From positions 1 to 64,000 of the forward strand of contig NZ_JADNDZ010000097.1 of the NCBI RefSeq assembly GCF_015552075.1: a DNA stretch of 64,000 nt, written 5' to 3'. How positions within the stretch are numbered: position 1 is the stretch's first letter; each line of letters begins with the position of its first letter. The position numbers and the translations under genes are program-made. Below, in pieces: positions 59,542 to 64,000 of this stretch. Source of the stretch: Collinsella aerofaciens (GTDB lineage: Bacteria > Actinomycetota > Coriobacteriia > Coriobacteriales > Coriobacteriaceae). The notes beneath the pieces were generated by a model. The model ran no database searches and was not told the origin of the DNA. It worked only from the letters and a program-made list of their open reading frames with translations.

Positions 59542-62220
59542 ATGCGGCATGTGCATATTCATGTGACGGGCATCGTGCAGGGCGTTGGCATGCGGCCATT
59601 TGTGTATCGCGAGGCTATGGCGCATGGCATTTGCGGCTGGGTGCTCAACGCGGGCGATGGCGTGCACATCGAGGCGCATGCTTCGGTCGAGGCACTCGAC
59701 GGCTTTGTCACCGCGCTTTCTGAGCACGCGCCTGCCGCGGCCCGCGTTGAGCATGTCGCTGTCGCAGACCTGGAGCCCGACGTTTGGGATGCCGACGATG
59801 AGCAGGCCTTTCGCATCGTAGCGTCGCAGGATCAGACCATGCACACGACGCTCATCTCCCCCGATATCGCCACCTGTGACGACTGCCTGCGCGAACTGTT
59901 CGACCCCGCCGACCGACGCTATCACTACCCCTTTATCAACTGCACCAACTGTGGGCCGCGCTTTACCATCATCCGGTCGCTGCCCTATGACCGAGCGGCC
60001 ACGTCGATGGATTGCTTTCCCATGTGCCCCGAGTGCGCCGCAGAGTATGGTGACCCGCTTGACCGGCGCTTTCATGCGCAGCCCGATGCCTGCTTTGACT
60101 GCGGGCCGCATATTACCTGGCGCGAGGCGGCAGGCGGCATGGTGCTCGAGAGCTCAGAGGCGACGCCGGCTGTCGGCGACACGCGCGAGTCTAGCGACGC
60201 TATTATCGAGCGCTGTGTCGAGCTGCTCGAGGCCGGCGGCATTGTTGCCATCAAGGGCCTGGGCGGATTCCATCTGGCTTGCGACGCCGCCAACGAGCAA
60301 GCAGTAGTCGAGCTGCGCCGTCACAAGCGCCGCAGCAACAAGCCGCTTGCCGTTATGGTGCGCGACCTTACCGATGCCGAGCGCCTGTGCCGTGTCAACG
60401 ACGCCGAGCGCGACTTGCTGGCCGGCAGCATCCGCCCCATCGTGCTGCTGCGCCGGCGTGGTGTTGGCATGGGAGATTCCTTCGATGCTCTCGCACTTGC
60501 GCCGTCCGTTGCGCACGATCTGCCCGAGCTCGGCGTCATGCTCCCCTATACCCCGCTTCAGCATCTGCTGCTTGCCGCGGCAGAAACGCATGGCATGCAC
60601 GCGCTGGTTATGACCAGCGGAAACTTGAGCGAAGAGCCCATCGAGACCGATGACGATCTTGCCTGGGAGCATCTCGTTGCCGCCGGCATCGCCGACGCGC
60701 TGCTCGGCAATGACCGCGCGATCCTCTCGCGCTACGACGACTCCGTGGTACGTGTGGTCGACGGGGTCGTTATGCCCGTGCGCCGCGCTCGCGGGTACGC
60801 CCCGCAGCCGTTGCCGCTGCCGGCACTCGCCAGCGCCGCGCCCTGTGTGCTCGCCTGCGGCCCGCAGCAAAAGGCCACGATCGCACTCACGCGCGAAGAC
60901 GCGAATGGAACGTCGGCCTGTTTTGTGTCGCAGCATATCGGCGATGTCGAAAACGGTGCGACTTTCGATGCGTGGAATGCGGCACGCACGCGACTGGAAG
61001 ACCTTTTTGACCTAGCGCCCGCCGCGCTGGCCTGCGACTTGCACCCCAGCTACCTATCGAGTCAGTGGGCACGCGAACAGGCGCGCGAGCGCAATCTGCC
61101 GCTTATCGAAGTCCAGCACCATCATGCGCATATCGCGAGCGTGATGGCTGAGGCTATCGCCACAGGACAGCTTGCACCCAATGCGCGCGTACTTGGCATC
61201 GCCTTCGATGGAACGGGCGCTGGCACCGACGGAACCATTTGGGGCGGTGAGTTTCTTGTCGCCGGCCTCGCCGATTTTGAGCGCACCGCGCACCTGCGTA
61301 CCTGGGCACTCCCCGGTGGCGCCGCATCTGTGCGCGACGCCCGACGCAACGCCTTTGCCCTGCTGAGCGAACTCGGTCTGCTCGAGCACCCGGGTGCCGC
61401 GGGGATCCTGAGCAGCCTCGATGAGCAGACGCGCAGTATCACGACCACGATGATCAAGCGAAACATCAACAGCCCGCGAACGAGCAGTATGGGCCGTCTG
61501 TTTGACGCCGCGGCGGCAATCCTGGGCATCTGCGGCACTGCAACCTACGAGGGCGAACCCGCCATCGAGCTCGAGGCCGCCGCTTGGCGCGCTCTTGACG
61601 GCGAAAACAGCCATTTCACCGGCAATCAGGCGGGTGTATCCGCATCCGCTTCAACATCGCTGGACAGTTTGTTCAGATACGTATTAACTACTGACCCCCT
61701 ATCCGGCATTTTTGCCTCAGATTTGGCCAAAAAAGGCTCTCCAGACACCCTATTTGCGGCAAATATGGACGCTGGATACCCCAAATCGACCCATTTGAGG
61801 TGTTCGCGGACGGCTTTTGCCACCCAGAGCCCATCACAAAAATACGTATCTGAACTAACTGTCCAGGCGGCCTCGGATAGCTCCCTCGTTCTGGACCAAA
61901 AACCACTTTTTGAGGCGCTTTTGAGTGGAATCGAGGCCGGCACATCGTCCGACAGGCTCGCACTCGAATTCCATATCGCCATCGCGCGCTCCTCGACACG
62001 CGCCGCAAGCAAGATCTGCACCCGCGAGGGCATCGACACCGTCGCGCTCTCGGGCGGCGTATTCATGAACCGACTTTTGCTCCAGCTCCTCACCCGCGAG
62101 CTCAAAAACGCCGGTCTTGCCGTCTTGGTTCCCCACACCGCGCCCGTTAACGACGGTTGCATTGCCTACGGCCAGGCGGCCGTCGCCCGCGCTCGCCTCG
62201 CACAGGTCGCACAGCAGTAG
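59542..62220 (+). CDS. hypF: Carbamoyltransferase HypF with in-frame repeat insertion
   Basis: An 892-residue protein, ATG after AAGGGGAG. The order is an acylphosphatase domain (1-90; GIVQGVGMRPFVY), a zinc-finger region with Cys pairs (CDDC, CTNC, CPEC, CFDC; about 108-190), a YrdC domain (about 200-390; KGLGGFHLACDA) and a Kae1-like domain with HHHAHIAS and DGTGAGTDGTIWGGEF. Residues 707-775 are encoded by a 207-bp palindromic element that interrupts the Kae1-like domain, with no stop. The ending ALSGGVFMNRLL and DGCIAYGQA is normal. It makes the cyanide ligand of NiFe hydrogenase from carbamoyl phosphate. Activity with the insert is uncertain. Confidence 0.92.
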   Translation: MRHVHIHVTGIVQGVGMRPFVYREAMAHGICGWVLNAGDGVHIEAHASVEALDGFVTALSEHAPAAARVEHVAVADLEPDVWDADDEQAFRIVASQDQTMHTTLISPDIATCDDCLRELFDPADRRYHYPFINCTNCGPRFTIIRSLPYDRAATSMDCFPMCPECAAEYGDPLDRRFHAQPDACFDCGPHITWREAAGGMVLESSEATPAVGDTRESSDAIIERCVELLEAGGIVAIKGLGGFHLACDAANEQAVVELRRHKRRSNKPLAVMVRDLTDAERLCRVNDAERDLLAGSIRPIVLLRRRGVGMGDSFDALALAPSVAHDLPELGVMLPYTPLQHLLLAAAETHGMHALVMTSGNLSEEPIETDDDLAWEHLVAAGIADALLGNDRAILSRYDDSVVRVVDGVVMPVRRARGYAPQPLPLPALASAAPCVLACGPQQKATIALTREDANGTSACFVSQHIGDVENGATFDAWNAARTRLEDLFDLAPAALACDLHPSYLSSQWAREQARERNLPLIEVQHHHAHIASVMAEAIATGQLAPNARVLGIAFDGTGAGTDGTIWGGEFLVAGLADFERTAHLRTWALPGGAASVRDARRNAFALLSELGLLEHPGAAGILSSLDEQTRSITTTMIKRNINSPRTSSMGRLFDAAAAILGICGTATYEGEPAIELEAAAWRALDGENSHFTGNQAGVSASASTSLDSLFRYVLTTDPLSGIFASDLAKKGSPDTLFAANMDAGYPKSTHLRCSRTAFATQSPSQKYVSELTVQAASDSSLVLDQKPLFEALLSGIEAGTSSDRLALEFHIAIARSSTRAASKICTREGIDTVALSGGVFMNRLLLQLLTRELKNAGLAVLVPHTAPVNDGCIAYGQAAVARARLAQVAQQ
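61660..61866. repeat. 207-bp palindromic mobile-type repeat inside hypF
   Basis: Terminal inverted repeats of 26 bases (61660-61685, starting CTGGACAGTT; 61841-61866, ending AACTGTCCAG) differ at one base. Inside is AT-rich non-coding-like DNA. The length is exactly 69 codons and the element starts on a codon boundary, so hypF stays open. No clear target duplication is seen by eye. It fits a MITE-like non-autonomous element. Confidence 0.88.
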
Positions 62221-62351
62221 GTTGCTTGACCAGCCCATGCGCCGCCGTCTCACAGGTGTAACGCGTTTGCCCGCAACCCCCGCGAGCGCTACCATCAATT
62301 GATGGATTATTAAGCGCCCATCCAGCGCAAAACGTATAAAAGGGGAACAAA

Positions 62352-62612
62352 ATGTGCCTTGCCGTTCCCGGTAAAGTGGCCAAACGCGACGACGACCTCA
62401 AAGCCACCGTCGACATGATGGGCATCGAGCGTCCCGTGTCGCTGCGACTCGTGCCGACGGCGCAGGTGGGCGACTATGTTCTCGTGCATGCCGGCTTTGG
62501 CATCCAAATCGTCGACGAGCAGGAAGCGCAAGAGACGCTCGAACTCGTCAACGCCATGACCGAACTGGTCGAAGAAGACCAGCTCGCCACCAACCCGGCC
62601 GAGGCATACTAG
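62352..62612 (+). CDS. hypC: Hydrogenase maturation factor HypC
   Basis: An 86-residue protein beginning MCLAVPGKV, whose N-terminal Cys2 and the downstream GDYVLVHAGFGIQIVDEQEA are the HypC hallmarks. It carries the Fe(CN)2CO unit with HypD and hands it to the large subunit. The ribosome site AAGGGG is 9 bases upstream. Its stop overlaps the hypD GTG by one base. Confidence 0.97.
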   Translation: MCLAVPGKVAKRDDDLKATVDMMGIERPVSLRLVPTAQVGDYVLVHAGFGIQIVDEQEAQETLELVNAMTELVEEDQLATNPAEAY

Positions 62613-63724
62613 TGGCGGTCGAGCAGCCGGCGCGCTCCGGTATCGACTTTTCGGCATTCCGCAATCCCAAGCTTGCCCGCGAACTCATCGAGCGCATTTA
62701 TGGGCTTGTCGGCGACCGCCGCATCAACCTTATGGAAGTCTGCGGCACGCATACGGTGAGCATCGGTCGCTACGGCTTTCGCTCCATCATGCCGGCCGGG
62801 CTCAAGCTGCTGAGCGGTCCGGGGTGCCCCGTCTGCGTCACCGCCAACCGCGACATCGATCACGCGATTGCGCTCGCCAACATAGATGGCGCCATCATCA
62901 CCACCTTCGGCGACATGATGCGCGTGCCCGGGTCGTCTACCTCGCTTGCCGCGCAAAAAGCGGCGGGGCACGACATCCGCATCGTCTACTCGCCCCTCGA
63001 CGCCCTCGATATTGCCGAGCAAAACCCCGATCGCCCGGTCATCTTTATGGGCGTGGGCTTTGAGACCACGACGCCCACCATCGCCGCCGCCATCTTGGAG
63101 GCAGACGCGCGCGGGCTTTTGAACTTCTCGGTTTATTGCGCCCACAAGACCACGCCGCCGGCGCTGCGCGCGATTGCCAACGACCCCGAGACGACCATCG
63201 ACGGCTTTATCCTGCCGGGCCATGTCGCCACCATCGCAGGCCTGGCGCCCTTTGGTTTTTTGGTCGACGAATTCAGCACCCCGGGCGTGGTTACCGGATT
63301 TGAGCCGGTCGATATTCTGCAGGGCATCTGCATGCTGGTGCAGATGGTTGTTGAGGGGCAGCCCGCGATCGACAACGCCTACCGTCGCGGCGTCAACGTG
63401 GACGGCAACCCCGTGGCGCGCCAGCTGGTCGAGCAGGTGTTTGAGCCGTGCGATACCACGTGGCGCGGGCTGGGACCGATTGCCGCCTCGGGCCTTTCCA
63501 TCCGCCCCGAGTTCTCGCGCTTTGACGCCGGCACTCGCTATGACGTGCCGATCGAACCGACGGTTGAGCCGCGCGGATGCCGTTGCGGCGACGTGCTGCG
63601 CGGGGCCATAGCGCCAGGCGACTGTCCGTTGTTCGGCCACGCCTGCACGCCCGAGCATCCTGTTGGCCCGTGCATGGTGAGCTCTGAAGGCAGCTGCGCT
63701 GCGTACTTTAGATACCAAATCTAG
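62612..63724 (+). CDS. hypD: Hydrogenase maturation factor HypD
   Basis: A 370-residue protein, GTG start. It has EVCGTHT, GPGCPVCVT and the FEPVDILQG segment, and C-terminal Cys (CRCGDVLRG, CPLFGHAC) that bind a 4Fe-4S cluster. It assembles the iron-cyanide-carbonyl centre with HypC and HypE. It is translationally coupled to hypC. Confidence 0.97.
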   Translation: MAVEQPARSGIDFSAFRNPKLARELIERIYGLVGDRRINLMEVCGTHTVSIGRYGFRSIMPAGLKLLSGPGCPVCVTANRDIDHAIALANIDGAIITTFGDMMRVPGSSTSLAAQKAAGHDIRIVYSPLDALDIAEQNPDRPVIFMGVGFETTTPTIAAAILEADARGLLNFSVYCAHKTTPPALRAIANDPETTIDGFILPGHVATIAGLAPFGFLVDEFSTPGVVTGFEPVDILQGICMLVQMVVEGQPAIDNAYRRGVNVDGNPVARQLVEQVFEPCDTTWRGLGPIAASGLSIRPEFSRFDAGTRYDVPIEPTVEPRGCRCGDVLRGAIAPGDCPLFGHACTPEHPVGPCMVSSEGSCAAYFRYQI

Positions 63725-63771
63725 CCCGAACGCCCCCACGCACCAGACGCACCACGATTGGAGTTTTCGAT

Positions 63772-64000
63772 ATGTCCCATAGCGTCACCGATAGCACTGT
63801 CCTGCTGGGCCACGGCTCCGGCGGCCAGATGATGAAGCGCATTATCGACGAGGTCTTTCTGGATGCCTTTGGGTCGCCCGAGCTGCTCGAAGGCAACGAT
63901 GCCGGTGTCGCCGCCCTGCCCGCGAGCGGGCGCATCGCCATGTCGACCGACAGCTTTGTGGTGACGCCGCAGTTCTTCCCCGGCGGAAATATCGGCAGGC
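63772..64000 (+). CDS. hypE: Hydrogenase maturation protein HypE (N-terminal part)
   Basis: The window ends 76 codons into the gene. The start MSHSVTDSTVLLGHGSGGQMMKR and STDSFVVTPQFFPGGNIG are typical of HypE (AIRS/PurM-like family), which dehydrates the thiocarboxamide to thiocyanate. The gene lies 47 bases after hypD on the same strand. Confidence 0.95.
   Translation, partial: MSHSVTDSTVLLGHGSGGQMMKRIIDEVFLDAFGSPELLEGNDAGVAALPASGRIAMSTDSFVVTPQFFPGGNIGR

Overview
The window looks like chromosome from a Coriobacteriia (Actinobacteria), most likely Collinsella or a close relative. This is inferred from the high-GC coding sequence, the pstP-rodA-pbp-pknB cell-wall signalling operon, the HspR-controlled dnaK operon, a mannose-family PTS and a nickel/hydrogenase-maturation locus. 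No rRNA is present. One tRNA, tRNA-Arg(CCT), is complete.

Layout. (1) 1-4.2 kb is an AT-richer accessory patch. It holds two paralogous Cys/Asp-rich mini-proteins that share the N-terminus MKHIHP, a 35-residue membrane peptide, an ABC exporter on the opposite strand and a decayed methyltransferase. It resembles the edge of an undescribed peptide natural-product (RiPP-like) locus. (2) 4.4-8.1 kb (minus) is an operon of an extracytoplasmic Ser/Gly-linker protein, a membrane Ser/Thr kinase and an FHA protein. (3) 8.4-13.4 kb carries recR, ybaB and dnaX plus two small membrane proteins. (4) 13.6-23.8 kb (plus) is a tightly packed cell-wall/phospho-signalling operon: kinase, fhaA, fhaB, PP2C phosphatase, a single-polypeptide RodA-PBP fusion and PASTA kinase PknB. 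(5) 23.9-24.3 kb holds tRNA-Arg with nearby tRNA-derived scars and a dispersed palindrome. (6) 24.3-27.6 kb is a mannose-type PTS (IIAB-IIC-IID-ManO). (7) 27.9-33.2 kb carries hypA, a 925-aa Fe-S/FAD oxidoreductase, and a divergent TetR regulator with a multi-pass membrane protein, separated by two matching palindromes. (8) 33.5-41.5 kb has a membrane-anchored protein, a DUF4143-type ATPase with a palindrome in its promoter, clpB, and a duplicated block of 57-bp palindromes with an exact 80-bp period. (9) 41.5-48.5 kb carries an aconitase-family hydratase and the dnaK-grpE-dnaJ-hspR operon. dnaK and clpB share a 27-bp upstream element that is probably the HspR operator of this lineage. (10) 49-53.5 kb has a ferredoxin and the nadA-nadB-nadC-niaR operon with a 44-bp operator. 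(11) 53.7-58.5 kb has a LytTR/histidine-kinase pair, an IS200/IS605 element with tnpA and tnpB, and thioredoxin. (12) 58.7-64 kb carries nikR, hypF, hypC, hypD and a truncated hypE. hypF carries an in-frame 207-bp palindromic repeat insertion.

How the parts connect. The two kinase/FHA clusters probably couple envelope status to peptidoglycan synthesis. HspR should control clpB and the dnaK operon. NiaR should control NAD synthesis. NikR plus Hyp proteins point to a NiFe hydrogenase encoded elsewhere. Intergenic regions hold several unrelated families of palindromic repeats. These and the left-edge peptide locus are the least explained parts of the window.
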